A stretch of DNA of 64,000 nucleotides. Source: Flavobacteriales bacterium. GTDB lineage: Bacteria; Bacteroidota; Bacteroidia; Flavobacteriales_D; Crocinitomicaceae. The notes under the pieces were generated by a model that was given only the letters and a program-made list of their open reading frames with translations, was not told the origin of the DNA and made no database searches. Each line of letters starts with the position of its first letter. The first letter of the stretch is position 1. The stretch lies in contig VEQH01000013.1 of the NCBI GenBank assembly GCA_018883325.1, forward strand, positions 1-64,000, given 5' to 3'. Position numbers and translations under genes: made by a program. Positions 35,426 through 44,198 of the stretch are shown piece after piece.

Positions 35426-36565
35426 ATGCGCGTTTATCTTGATAATGCTGCCACAACACCAATCGCACCAGAAGTAGTGGAAGCCATGTTACCAGTTTTA
35501 AAAGAAAACTACGGAAATCCTTCTTCCACACATTATTTTGGTAGAAATGCAAAAGCACTTATTGAGACTTCAAGACGTTCAATTGCCGCTCATTTAAAAT
35601 GTAAAGCATCAGAAATTATTTTCACTTCGGGCGGTACGGAAGCAGACAACATGGCGATTCATACTTCGATTTTTGAGTTAGGTGTAAAACGAGTTATTAC
35701 CACAATTATTGAACATCACGCAGTTGGGCATACCGTTGAATCTTTAGCAAATGCAGGTGAAATTGAATTGGTTTACGTAAATATTGACAATAAAGGAAAT
35801 GTAGATTTGAATCATTTGGAAACACTTTTGAAGGAAAACAAACCAACGCTTGTTTCTTTAATGCATGCAAATAATGAAATTTCTACCTTGTTGCCTTTGA
35901 AAAAAGTTACCGAATTATGTCATTCTTACAATGCTTATTTTCATTCTGATACAGTTCAAACGATGGGGCATTACGCATTTGATTTGCAAGATTTAGGAAT
36001 TGATTTTATTACTTGCGCTGCACATAAATTTCACGGGCCAAAAGGAATTGGCTTTTTGTATGTTAACAGTAAAAACAAAGTGGGTGCTTTTATTCATGGT
36101 GGCGCACAAGAAAGAGGTTTGCGAGGTGGAACTGAAAATTTATACGGAATTGTTGGTTTAGCAAAAGCTTTAGATTTAGCTTATTCTGATGTTGAAGGAC
36201 ATCAAAATCACGTTCAATCGCTTAAGAATTACATGATTGAATCTTTACAATCTCACTTTGAAGACATTTATTTCCACGGAGAAACAAATCCTGAAAAGTC
36301 ACTTTATACTGTTTTGAATGTATGTTTCCCACCAACTCCAAAATCAGGAATGTTGTTGTTTACACTTGATTTAAAAGGAGTTGCTGTCAGTGGAGGAAGT
36401 GCTTGTTCTTCAGGCGCAACCAAAGGTTCTCACGTTTTAGAAGGCATTCATGCAGATATGACACGACCTAATGTTCGTTTTTCATTTTCGCGTTATACAA
36501 CGAAAGAAGAAATTGATTTTGCCTTAGAACAAGTGGTAAGTGTTTTTGAGAAAAACTTAGTTTAA
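35426..36565 (+). CDS. Cysteine desulfurase (IscS/NifS-like)
   Basis: A 379-residue class V aminotransferase-fold enzyme that takes sulfur from cysteine for Fe-S cluster or tRNA thiolation. MRVYLDNAATTPIAPEVVEA opens the protein; PLP-binding features are TSGGTEADNMAI, the Lys in CAAHKFHGPKGIGFLY and the persulfide Cys in SGGSACSSGATKGSHVL. These identify the group I (IscS/NifS) branch. It is not beside suf or isc genes, so its exact partner is open; a tRNA-modifying role is possible. The next gene, a glycosyltransferase, starts 2 bp after its stop. Confidence 0.93.
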   Translation: MRVYLDNAATTPIAPEVVEAMLPVLKENYGNPSSTHYFGRNAKALIETSRRSIAAHLKCKASEIIFTSGGTEADNMAIHTSIFELGVKRVITTIIEHHAVGHTVESLANAGEIELVYVNIDNKGNVDLNHLETLLKENKPTLVSLMHANNEISTLLPLKKVTELCHSYNAYFHSDTVQTMGHYAFDLQDLGIDFITCAAHKFHGPKGIGFLYVNSKNKVGAFIHGGAQERGLRGGTENLYGIVGLAKALDLAYSDVEGHQNHVQSLKNYMIESLQSHFEDIYFHGETNPEKSLYTVLNVCFPPTPKSGMLLFTLDLKGVAVSGGSACSSGATKGSHVLEGIHADMTRPNVRFSFSRYTTKEEIDFALEQVVSVFEKNLV

Positions 36566-36567
36566 AA

Positions 36568-37731
36568 ATGGGTTTAAAACGATTTAAAGTACTGACGATT
36601 TGTTCGTGGTATCCAAATGATTTAAAGCCAACCCTAGGGAATTTCGTTCAAAAACATGCAGAATCTGTTGCACTTTACAACGACGTAGTTGCGCTTGCAA
36701 TTTTCCCTTCAACAGAAGAAAAAGCTGTTAGAATGCAAGAAAGTAGCACAAAATCCTTGCATGAAATCGTTTTATATTATCCCAAAAAAGCTAATGGATT
36801 CAAACCATTTCGTTTGATAAAAAATTATTTCTCTCACCGAAAAGCATTCAAACAAGGCTTCAAACGAGCCAAAGAAATCATTGGTCAGCCAGAAATTGTG
36901 CATTTGAATATCATTTATCCACTTGGAATTTGGGCACTTTGGTTGAAATGGCGCCACAAAATCCCATACATTATTACAGAAAATTCAAGCGGTTTCCACG
37001 TCGAAAGCGATCATGCGTATCCACGTCCGATTTTGAGCTTGAGCAAAGTAATCATTCGAAATGCTTCTTATGTTTTACCTGTTAGTCAGAATTTACTGAA
37101 AAGCATGCAGAAATTAAGTCCAAATTCAAAGTTTGGAACTGTTTCAAATGTGGTAGATGAACACCTTTTCAAAGAAACGCCAAAAGCAATTTTCGACGAC
37201 GTAAATTTAATTCACATATCCACAGGAGTTGATTCAATTAAAAATCTTTCTGGAATGATTCGCGTCATACAATCGTTAAAGTCAGATTTCCCACAAGTAA
37301 AATTGGATATTGTTAGCGATGGAGATATTGAATATGCCAAACTGCTTGCTAAAGAATTAGAAGTTACTAAAAATGTCACTTTTCACAGTACAAAAACAAC
37401 GGTAGAAGTGGCTGAAATGATTCAAGCGAGCCATGCTTTACTTCAATTTAGTAATTACGAAAATTTCCCTTGTGTTATTGCAGAAGCAATGATGTGTGGA
37501 AAACCTGTGCTTTCGACCAATGTGAATGGGATCCCTGAGCATGTCAATGAAATCAATGGAATGTTGGTAAATAGGGGAGACGAGTCCGCTTTGAGAAATG
37601 CAATTATTGCTTTTGTTCAACAACCAAATAAGTTCAACTCTGCTAAAATACGAGACTACGCAATGAAGCATTTTAGCTATTCCGAGGTTGGTAAACGGTT
37701 TACAGAAATCTATTCTGAAATACTGAAGTGA
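36568..37731 (+). CDS. Glycosyltransferase family 4
   Basis: A 387-residue GT-B glycosyltransferase. The N-terminal acceptor domain starts LTICSWYPNDLKPTLGNFVQ, typical of family GT4 enzymes in surface-polysaccharide or glycolipid synthesis. The C-terminal donor domain has the EX7E motif in FSNYENFPCVIAEAMMCGKP, preceded by EVAEMIQASHALLQ. The protein is cytoplasmic or peripheral. It is coupled to the desulfurase gene by a 2-bp gap, though no functional link is apparent. Donor and acceptor sugars unknown. Confidence 0.9.
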   Translation: MGLKRFKVLTICSWYPNDLKPTLGNFVQKHAESVALYNDVVALAIFPSTEEKAVRMQESSTKSLHEIVLYYPKKANGFKPFRLIKNYFSHRKAFKQGFKRAKEIIGQPEIVHLNIIYPLGIWALWLKWRHKIPYIITENSSGFHVESDHAYPRPILSLSKVIIRNASYVLPVSQNLLKSMQKLSPNSKFGTVSNVVDEHLFKETPKAIFDDVNLIHISTGVDSIKNLSGMIRVIQSLKSDFPQVKLDIVSDGDIEYAKLLAKELEVTKNVTFHSTKTTVEVAEMIQASHALLQFSNYENFPCVIAEAMMCGKPVLSTNVNGIPEHVNEINGMLVNRGDESALRNAIIAFVQQPNKFNSAKIRDYAMKHFSYSEVGKRFTEIYSEILK

Positions 37732-37873
37732 AAAGTTGATTGATAATTCACTTTCTTAAAAATAGATTTCTCTCCAGAGCTTTTATGTTAATTCGTTTCA
37801 TTTATCAATTTAACGACTACTAACTCTGGAGAAAAATCAAATGGTGCAATGGTACACCAAAGAATAATACTTA

Positions 37874-38128
37874 GGGTCTGCTGAAAAACACAAAACCTTT
37901 ATTTTATCTTGTGTTTATGTGATATATATTCTTTTAGATGCAAGGTCTTTGAGTTGTTTTAAGACATTTCCTTGCATCAAAGTTGATATTACTTTGCTAG
38001 TCAGAAATAAACCATCTTCTTCGTTGCAGTCACCACGGAGTAGCACCGAAGGTAAATCGAAGTATTAATATACATCTTCATTGACTGCGTCTAGAATCTG
38101 GCTCATTTCTGACTTTTTCAGCAGACCC
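37874..38128. mobile_element. MITE-like element with 6-bp target duplication
   Basis: A 255-bp non-coding element with perfect 15-bp inverted ends GGGTCTGCTGAAAAA, flanked by the direct duplication TACTTA (37868-37873 and 38129-38134). Inside are a hairpin (ATGCAAG, then GTCTT with AAGAC and CTTGCAT, about 37937-37979) and a larger inverted repeat whose arms start AGTCAGAAAT near 37999 and end ATTTCTGACT near 38114. The termini look like those of an insertion sequence, so it may be a deletion derivative moved in trans. It also holds the 25-bp sequence (38032-38056) shared with the element at 14307. Confidence 0.8.
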
Positions 38129-38151
38129 TACTTAATGTCTAAATCTGTTAC

Positions 38152-38391
38152 TTATTCCAAATTTATTGAAGCATCAATTTTCACATTCTCTTTTGTCGAA
38201 AGAAAATTCCTTAGTTCAAATAATTCGTTTTGTAAATTCTTGATTTTTGATTCACGGTACTTGATGTCTTCTTCGTTGTTGTTTTTTTCAATCTGACCTT
38301 CTTGATATTTTATTTTAAGATTGATCATATTTGAAATTAATTGAATAGCATCAGGGCTATTGAATTCACCTTGTATTAATTGAACTTTCAT
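38152..38391 (-). CDS. Small Bacteroidota coiled-coil protein
   Basis: A 79-residue, mostly helical protein starting MKVQLIQGEFNSPDAIQLIS, with a heptad-like stretch KIKYQEGQIEKNNNEEDI, then KYRESKIKNLQNELFELRNF. I recall closely similar short proteins across Flavobacteriales, without assigned function. It lies 11 bp downstream of the CutA-like gene on the same strand, so the two are probably co-transcribed with the isocitrate dehydrogenase gene. Its end is about 20 bp from the MITE. Confidence 0.7.
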   Translation of the reverse strand: MKVQLIQGEFNSPDAIQLISNMINLKIKYQEGQIEKNNNEEDIKYRESKIKNLQNELFELRNFLSTKENVKIDASINLE

Positions 38392-38402
38392 TTTCTTTAG
38401 TT

Positions 38403-38714
38403 TTAAATGGATACAATTTTTGATTTTATTGAATCATCGTAAATTCGATTTGTTCCAACTATCGGAATTGAAATAATTGGCACTTCGAGTCCACATTTTT
38501 TCTCAACAAATTTGATAATTTCAGAAAGTAAAAGCGACTTCGATTGAGCTGTGATTACTGTGTTAACTACATCATTTAACTCACCATCTTTTAAAACATA
38601 CGAAGTATTATTTTCATCAATTGTGGCAGAAGCGATTAAATGTTCAGTTAATAATTGCTTCACAAGCTCTTTTGCGTCTTGCTCTTTCTTTAAATAGATT
38701 ATAACATTTACCAT
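38403..38714 (-). CDS. Diverged CutA-like protein
   Basis: A 103-residue protein with the ferredoxin-like layout of CutA1. The N-terminal strand VNVIIYLKKEQDAKELVKQL, the LTEHLIASATI segment (in CutA usually 'glaACvni') and the end CGLEVPIISIPIVG (usually 'Y-x-VPEI-x-x-xPI') align in order. The Trp and Cys residues typical of CutA are missing, so metal-tolerance function is doubtful; it may be a structural relative such as a small trimeric regulator. It sits 11 bp after the isocitrate dehydrogenase gene. Confidence 0.55.
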   Translation of the reverse strand: MVNVIIYLKKEQDAKELVKQLLTEHLIASATIDENNTSYVLKDGELNDVVNTVITAQSKSLLLSEIIKFVEKKCGLEVPIISIPIVGTNRIYDDSIKSKIVSI

Positions 38715-38725
38715 TTTGAAATTGA

Positions 38726-40162
38726 TTATTGACCTTGACCAAGAGAATAGGCAGCAACACCATCGAATTCGTATAGATTTTCGGTTTTGATTGTGTCAAT
38801 ATCTTCTCGAATAGCATTGTTCAATAATTGAATAATTTCTTCTTTTCCAATTGCTTCCCCTTCAATTGGATGGAATCTACAACGCCAATGATCGGTGCAA
38901 AATGTTTCAGAAAATCCTTCCGGCCAAACTTTGATTCCGCGGTTGGTAATCATTTTTAATTTCATATCCGACGGAGCAATACGTTTAACTTTTTCTGCAA
39001 GTTCGTCTGGATTTAAACCGTTCCATTGCACGAAAATATCCACACCAACTAGTTTTTTAGTTTTTGGAGCTTTTCTGACATATTTCGGCATATTGATGGC
39101 AGCTGTATTAGCATAAGAAACAGCCTTTAAAATTTCTGGTTTTTGACCAAGATTAGCAATAACAGCATCTGCGAATTCGGTTGTACTAACTTGTTTTTTA
39201 CTTGTTCCTTCTTTAAAAATATCATAAGTATGAATTCCATCTTCAAGTGTTTTTAACCAAGCGTTTTGAACTTTTTCAGCAACAGTTGATTGTCCGATGT
39301 GATTCAACATCATGATTGCTCCTTGCAACAATCCAGATGGATTAGCAACATTTTGTCCAGCTCGACGTGGAGCAGAGCCATGAATTGCTTCAAACATTGC
39401 ACATTCATCACCAATATTTGCAGAACCAGCAAGTCCAACAGAACCAGTTATTTGTGCTGCAACATCACTTAAAACGTCACCGTATAAATTCGGCATAACA
39501 ATTACATCAAAAGCTTCAGGCGTATCTGCCATTTTTGCTGCACCGATATCAATAATCCAATGTTCGTTTTCGATTTCAGGGTATTCTTTTGCAATTTCAT
39601 CAAAAACTTTGTGGAACAATCCATCCGTTTGTTTCATGATATTATCCTTTGTGAAACAAGTTACTTTTTTGCGATTGTATTGTTTCGCATATTCGAAAGC
39701 ATAACGAACAATTTTTTCACATCCAGGTCGGCTAATCAATTTCAAGCATTGCACAACTTCATCTGTTTGTTGATGCTCAATTCCTGCGTACAAATCTTCC
39801 TCATTTTCACGAACAATCACGATATCCATTACAGGATGTTTTGTCGCAATAAATGGATGCAAACTCAAGCAAGGTCTAACGTTTGAGTACAATCCTAAAA
39901 ATTTACGGGTTGTAACATTCAAACTTTTGTATCCTCCTCCTTGTGGAGTAGTGATTGGTGCTTTAAGAAAAACTTTATTTCTTCGAATGACATCCCAAGA
40001 TTCGGGTGCTATACCTGAAGTATTTCCCGATAAATAAACTTTCTCGCCAACCTGAATTTCTTCAATTTCAATTTCAGCTCCCGCTGCAAGAATAATTTTC
40101 AGTGTTGCATCCATTATTTCTGGACCAATTCCATCACCTTTTGCTACTGTTATTTTTTTCAT
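38726..40162 (-). CDS. icd: NADP-dependent isocitrate dehydrogenase
   Basis: A 478-residue dimeric isocitrate dehydrogenase of the TCA cycle, making 2-oxoglutarate, CO2 and reduced cofactor. MKKITVAKGDGIGPEIMDAT opens the isopropylmalate/isocitrate dehydrogenase fold; substrate and metal residues are in NVRPCLSLHPF and IVMPNLYGDVLSDVAAQITG; HGSAPRRAGQNVANPSGL is the cofactor loop. The extra ~130-residue C-terminal domain (from about 350, KKLVGVDIFVQWNG) matches the Thermus-type subgroup. NADP preference is inferred from that subgroup. First gene of a three-gene minus-strand unit. Confidence 0.93.
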   Translation of the reverse strand: MKKITVAKGDGIGPEIMDATLKIILAAGAEIEIEEIQVGEKVYLSGNTSGIAPESWDVIRRNKVFLKAPITTPQGGGYKSLNVTTRKFLGLYSNVRPCLSLHPFIATKHPVMDIVIVRENEEDLYAGIEHQQTDEVVQCLKLISRPGCEKIVRYAFEYAKQYNRKKVTCFTKDNIMKQTDGLFHKVFDEIAKEYPEIENEHWIIDIGAAKMADTPEAFDVIVMPNLYGDVLSDVAAQITGSVGLAGSANIGDECAMFEAIHGSAPRRAGQNVANPSGLLQGAIMMLNHIGQSTVAEKVQNAWLKTLEDGIHTYDIFKEGTSKKQVSTTEFADAVIANLGQKPEILKAVSYANTAAINMPKYVRKAPKTKKLVGVDIFVQWNGLNPDELAEKVKRIAPSDMKLKMITNRGIKVWPEGFSETFCTDHWRCRFHPIEGEAIGKEEIIQLLNNAIREDIDTIKTENLYEFDGVAAYSLGQGQ

Positions 40163-40267
40163 ATTCTCTAAATTTTAGGCAAATTTGAAAAAAACAAATC
40201 AATAATAAATATTTATATTTTTTAAAAAATGTATAAAATAAAATTATTAAATAAAGGATGTGAATGT

Positions 40268-40420
40268 CCACAATTGTAGAAGTAGATTCCTCCCGATTGG
40301 TCGGAATGACTTTCCAAGGGATAATAATGCGAAATGCAAAGCATTTTCGCTGAAACATCTACACAAATAGTCATTTCGAAAGAAAGTAGACCGCATAGCA
40401 GCTCCAGAGGAAAATCTACT
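40268..40420 (-). repeat. ~150-bp intergenic repeat, copy A
   Basis: The reverse complement of this segment matches 47902-48053 almost throughout: TAGATTTTCCTCTGGAGCTG, CTATGCGGTCT, TTTGTGTAGATG, TTCAGCGAAAATGC, AAGTCATTCCGACC, CGGGAGGAATC and CAATTGTG occur in the same order. The centre holds an imperfect palindrome, GCGAAATGCAAAGCATTTTCGC (at 40329-40350). The spacer is non-coding. The copy lies between the divergent icd and tatA genes. Confidence 0.85.
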
Positions 40421-40580
40421 GTTATGAAAGCGGATACCCAATTAAGAATCAAAGTGTCTTATTAGCTTACAATCAAAAAAAGTTAGTTTTCAACCTTACT
40501 TTTATTCCAAAGCAGTTTGTGTTTTAACAAAAAATAGTTGTAAGCTTTGCGTTCAAAATAGCTATTCAAATAAATTCTTG

Positions 40581-40588
40581 TAATTTTG
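40581..40588 (+). promoter_or_regulatory. TAnnTTTG -7 box of tatA-purE
   Basis: TAATTTTG matches the consensus exactly and ends only 3 nt before the tatA ATG at 40592, so the mRNA would begin at the start codon. Confidence 0.45.
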
Positions 40589-40591
40589 AGC

Positions 40592-41059
40592 ATGTTTAAT
40601 TTACCATTGTTTTTAAACGACGTCGGAGGTTCAGAGATTTTACTGATTATGATGGTTGTTTTGATGTTTTTTGGCTCTAAAAGTATTCCAGGAATTGCTA
40701 AAACGCTAGGGAAAACGTTATACGAATTTCGAAATGCTACTTCCGAATTGCAAAATGAAATCAAAAAGTCTGGTTTTGACATGAAAAACGACTTAAAGAT
40801 TGAAAATATTCTAAAAGAAACGACAGAACCTATTTTACAGCCTATGGACCAAGTGTTTACAGATATTGAAAACACAGTTCATTATGGTGCAACAACTCAA
40901 AATTCGGAAATAAAGCCTCAAGATGCAGCAGCGGAAATTTCCGAAAATAATGTTGAAGAAAATTCAGATTTGACAAATAAATCAAACGAAGATGAGTCTG
41001 CACCAGATTCAGCAGTTATTATCGAAGAGCCAATCACAACAAAAACCAACGAGCAATGA
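40592..41059 (+). CDS. tatA: Sec-independent translocase subunit TatA/TatE
   Basis: A 155-residue Tat pore component. A single N-terminal transmembrane helix ([15 protein letters not shown]) is followed by the hinge and amphipathic helix [20 protein letters not shown], with the FG and P residues typical of TatA. The remaining ~90 residues are an acidic, poorly conserved tail ([20 protein letters not shown]). ATG 40592 is preferred over an upstream TTG at 40586. The stop overlaps purE by 4 bp (ATGA), so translation is coupled although the functions are unrelated. Confidence 0.9.
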   Translation: MFNLPLFLNDVGGSEILLIMMVVLMFFGSKSIPGIAKTLGKTLYEFRNATSELQNEIKKSGFDMKNDLKIENILKETTEPILQPMDQVFTDIENTVHYGATTQNSEIKPQDAAAEISENNVEENSDLTNKSNEDESAPDSAVIIEEPITTKTNEQ

Positions 41060-41538
41060 TTCAAGTAGGAATAATTATGGGGAGTGCATCTGATTTACCA
41101 GTTATGAATGCAGCAAAAGAATTTTTAGATGAAATGGGAATTAGTTCCGAAGTGAAGATTGTTTCTGCGCATCGCACGCCTGAGTTAATGGTTGACTATG
41201 CAAAATCTGCTGCAAGCCGTGGATTGAAAGTGATTATTGCTGGAGCGGGTGGCGCTGCACATTTACCAGGAATGACTGCTTCGATGACTTCATTACCTGT
41301 GATTGGTGTTCCTGTAAAATCCTCAAATTCAATTGATGGATGGGATTCAATTCTTAGTATTTTACAAATGCCGAATGGAATTCCTGTTGCAACAGTAGCA
41401 CTTAATGGAGCAAAAAATGCAGGGATTTTAGCAGCACGAATCATTGGAAGTTTCGATAAGGGTGTTCAACAAAAATTAGATGCCTACGCTATTTCAATGA
41501 AAGAAGCTGTTTTGGAAAGCCAAAGTAAGGTTGGGTAA
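41056..41538 (+). CDS. purE: N5-carboxyaminoimidazole ribonucleotide mutase PurE
   Basis: The 160-residue class I PurE of purine biosynthesis (N5-CAIR to CAIR). Active-site motifs: [50 protein letters not shown] and NAGILAARI. Length is standard. It begins inside the last codons of tatA. The usual partner purK is not in the window. Confidence 0.97.
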   Translation: MIQVGIIMGSASDLPVMNAAKEFLDEMGISSEVKIVSAHRTPELMVDYAKSAASRGLKVIIAGAGGAAHLPGMTASMTSLPVIGVPVKSSNSIDGWDSILSILQMPNGIPVATVALNGAKNAGILAARIIGSFDKGVQQKLDAYAISMKEAVLESQSKVG

Positions 41539-41662
41539 GCATTTTAGATTAGAATTTCTTTTATTCCTAAATTCAGAAAGCTTTTGGAGTGGATCTTATT
41601 AATTCTTAATTCAGAAAAATTAAAACATTTCTCAACTTGAAAACTTGAAATTGAATTTTCTT

Positions 41663-42040
41663 TCATTTTTCCATTTCCATTCTAAACTTAACAATTCGCT
41701 GAATCAATTCTTTTGGCAATGTAATATCGAGTGGAAATTGAATTGCTCCTTTTGATGTTTTGTAGGGTTTTAGTTCCTCTTCGAATGTTATAATTGGCTG
41801 AGAAGTAGGGTAGAAGCCAATGTGATTTTTGTTAATGGCATAATAAATAAGCACTTTTTTGAATTTGAAGGCAGGCATATTATAGCTAATAGTTTCCGTA
41901 CAATCTTTTGCAACTTCATTGATTATCGCCCGTAATTCGTTTAGTTTTTCTTGAATTTCAGGAGTTTGCAAAGAATGATATTCGTCAATGCTCGTGAATT
42001 TAATTTTCCCATAGGGCGAGTTTGATTTACTTTCTTGCAT
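41663..42040 (-). CDS. DUF1801 / YdhG-like protein
   Basis: A 125-residue single-domain DUF1801 protein (YdhG/frataxin-like fold, sometimes called an iron chaperone). Conserved features: SIDEYHSLQTPEIQEKLNEL at the start, CTETISYNMPAFKFKKVLIYYA in the middle, HIGFYPTS, and KGAIQFPLDITLPKELIQRI at the end. The biological role is not settled. A second DUF1801 domain occurs in the CDGSH fusion at 59539. Transcribed alone. Confidence 0.9.
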   Translation of the reverse strand: MQESKSNSPYGKIKFTSIDEYHSLQTPEIQEKLNELRAIINEVAKDCTETISYNMPAFKFKKVLIYYAINKNHIGFYPTSQPIITFEEELKPYKTSKGAIQFPLDITLPKELIQRIVKFRMEMEK

Positions 42041-42164
42041 ACTGAGGTTAATTTGTAATAAATGTAAGGAATTTTTTAGTGTTTGAATTTTACTAATGAA
42101 CTGTTATCGACTTTTCTTTCTAAATTAGTGAAGTTTAGAATTGCAAAACCATTCAAAATAATTC

Positions 42165-42518
42165 ATGGGTAAATCAGAGGAATACATTAAGGAAATTGCA
42201 CAAACACTACCAGAAGTGACTCAAGCAGCGCATTTTGACAAAATCGCTTACAAGGTAAAAAATAAAATTTTTCTCACTTATAATCTTGCCGAAAATAGAG
42301 TGTGCGTGAAGCTTTCAGAAAGTGATCAAGACCTTTTTTCATTGGGAAATTCTTCAATTATTTATCCTGTACCTAATAAATTTGGAAAACAAGGATGGAC
42401 TTTAATCGAACTTAAAAATGTAAATGAAGCTTTATTAGTTGATGCAATAAAAACCGCCTATTGTCAAGTTGCAACGCAAAAACTTGCACAATTGGTAACG
42501 TTTTCAGATGAAGGTTGA
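42165..42518 (+). CDS. MmcQ/YjbR family DNA-binding-fold protein
   Basis: A 117-residue protein with the CyaY-like, double-wing fold of MmcQ/YjbR. Seen: EEYIKEIAQTLPEVTQAAHF, then AYKVKNKIFLTYN, the loop YPVPNKFGKQGWTLIELKNV, and the terminal helix LLVDAIKTAYCQVATQKL. Family members are small cytoplasmic proteins of unclear function. It is transcribed alone between the DUF1801 gene (divergent) and the WG-repeat gene. Confidence 0.85.
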   Translation: MGKSEEYIKEIAQTLPEVTQAAHFDKIAYKVKNKIFLTYNLAENRVCVKLSESDQDLFSLGNSSIIYPVPNKFGKQGWTLIELKNVNEALLVDAIKTAYCQVATQKLAQLVTFSDEG

Positions 42519-42644
42519 ACGCGCGAATGTGTAGGAATCAAAAACCAAAGCTGGACTTATTTATTAATTTTAAGTTGTTTTGGAAGCTTAAATTCACTAT
42601 TTTCGAATGAGATAATTGATTCTTAATAATTTAATTCTTGATTT

Positions 42645-43514
42645 ATGAGAGAGGTCTTAATTTTCACTTTGCTTTTTGTTGCATTTACAAGTAATGCGCA
42701 GAGAGCTTTTAAGGATAGTAACGGTAAATTTGGTTTAAAAGATGATGCTGGGAACGTGATTTTACCTGCTAGCTATGAGGATATCCCATACATTTCATCT
42801 GATAATTTGAAAGAAGGAGCAATTATGGCAAAACAAGCTGGCAAATGGGGTTTGATAGATTTGCAAGGAAATGTTTTGATACCTTTTAAGTACGACCAAA
42901 TGAAGTTTAATGAATCGATTGCAATGGTCAAACTGAATGATAAATATGGCTTTGTAGATAAAAATGACAAGCTAATTATTCCATTTATTTACGAAAATGC
43001 TTGTTCTTTTGATGAAGGGTTAACGCATGTTAGAAAAGATGGAAAAGTAGGTTTTATCGATACAACAGGAAAAGTTGTCATACCATTTGAATACAAGTCT
43101 GCTCGCTGTTTTAATGGGGAATTTGCAAGTGTCGAAAATTCAGATCTCAAAAATGCGTTTATCAATAGAAAAGGAGAATTGGTTACTCCATTTGCGTTCA
43201 GAGCAATTTACATGCACAACAATGGTTTGGGAGTTGTTATTAATTCAATTAAGGAAATAAGTATTTTAGACATAGCTAAAAATAGAGTAATAATTACTGC
43301 AAAGAAATTCTTTTACTTTGAGCACGGATTTAGCGAAGGTCTTTTGGCTGTAAATTATGATGCTAATAAATGGGGTTATATCAATGAAAATGGTGAAATT
43401 GTGATAAAATATAAATTTGACCACGCTTATCCTTTTGAAAACGGAAAGGCAAAAGTAAAACTAGGCGAAAGAGTTTTCTTTATTGATAAAACTGGTAAAG
43501 AAATAAAGGAATAA
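42645..43514 (+). CDS. WG-repeat protein, exported
   Basis: A 289-residue protein built from WG beta repeats. The signal peptide is residues 1-18 (ending SNAQ). Repeats of about 24-48 residues follow, each with a G-x-W/F-G-x-I/V-D core and a VIPxxYxx end: KFGLKDDAGNVILPASYED, GKWGLIDLQGNVLIPFKYD, KYGFVDKNDKLIIPFIYE, KVGFIDTTGKVVIPFEYK, then KWGYINENGEIVIKYKFD. Function of such proteins is unknown; they may bind peptidoglycan or other surface polymers. It is related to the frameshifted gene at 58443-59469. Confidence 0.9.
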   Translation: MREVLIFTLLFVAFTSNAQRAFKDSNGKFGLKDDAGNVILPASYEDIPYISSDNLKEGAIMAKQAGKWGLIDLQGNVLIPFKYDQMKFNESIAMVKLNDKYGFVDKNDKLIIPFIYENACSFDEGLTHVRKDGKVGFIDTTGKVVIPFEYKSARCFNGEFASVENSDLKNAFINRKGELVTPFAFRAIYMHNNGLGVVINSIKEISILDIAKNRVIITAKKFFYFEHGFSEGLLAVNYDANKWGYINENGEIVIKYKFDHAYPFENGKAKVKLGERVFFIDKTGKEIKE

Positions 43515-43521
43515 TTGAGAT

Positions 43522-44022
43522 TTAGCGATGCTGATCTATCAAAATCACATTTCCATCAGGGTCGCTGAGCATTATATATCCTGGACCAGTTGTTTTTTCA
43601 TCTGCTTCAACTGAAAGTTTGATATTGTTTTCTTTAAGGTGTTTTTGAATTGCACGAACGTCATCATATTTGGAGGTGTTTTTCGCATTTTCATCCCAAC
43701 CAGGATTGAATGTCAATAAATTACCATCAAACATACCTTGAAACAAACCTACCAAAGCATTTCCATTTTTCATAATGACATAATTCTTTTCCATTGCTCC
43801 ACCATGTTGAGTGAAGCCCAATTTTTCGTAAAATTCTTTAGAAGTTTTTAAATCCTTGACATTCAAACTAATTGAAAATGCACCGAGTTTAATTGATTTT
43901 TTGGTAGCATTTGAAATCGCTTGTTCATTTCGCAGCTGATGATTTTGTTTAAATGTATTTGCGTAAAATCCCAAACTGAATGCGAGTAATACTCCTGTAA
44001 TTAAAGTTGTGTTTTTTGACAT
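43522..44022 (-). CDS. VOC (glyoxalase-like) protein with N-terminal anchor
   Basis: A 166-residue protein from ATG 44022. The first ~25 residues (LITGVLLAFSLGFYANTF) are a signal anchor or signal peptide, unusual for this mostly cytoplasmic superfamily. The VOC domain follows: GAFSISLNVKDLKTSKEFYEKL is the first beta-alpha-beta unit and PGYIMLSDPDGNVILIDQH the last. A longer frame to 44082 includes a TATATTG promoter-like word and is not used. Possible ligands include small aldehydes or antibiotics; none can be named. Confidence 0.85.
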   Translation of the reverse strand: MSKNTTLITGVLLAFSLGFYANTFKQNHQLRNEQAISNATKKSIKLGAFSISLNVKDLKTSKEFYEKLGFTQHGGAMEKNYVIMKNGNALVGLFQGMFDGNLLTFNPGWDENAKNTSKYDDVRAIQKHLKENNIKLSVEADEKTTGPGYIMLSDPDGNVILIDQHR

Positions 44023-44186
44023 AGATTTCTTTTGAACTAGCAATATACAAGAAAAAAATAAGGTAGTTTTCCTAAAATTCAAATAGAATATAGAAAATCA
44101 ACAAAACATACTTTTTAATTATTTAGACGCAAAATTTTTAAGCGACAAAAAAAACTATTTTATGGTTCCTACTGTTACACATTGAC

Positions 44187-44194
44187 TAATTTTG
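44187..44194 (+). promoter_or_regulatory. TAnnTTTG -7 box of ctaA
   Basis: TAATTTTG, an exact consensus match, ends 4 nt before the heme A synthase ATG, predicting a leaderless transcript. No clear -33 TTG is seen. Confidence 0.45.
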
Positions 44195-44198
44195 TCAC

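Noticed and set aside
40222-40452. Overlapping small open frames in the icd-tatA spacer
   Set aside because: They lie on the ~150-bp non-coding repeat, and the same frames are not kept open in the second copy.
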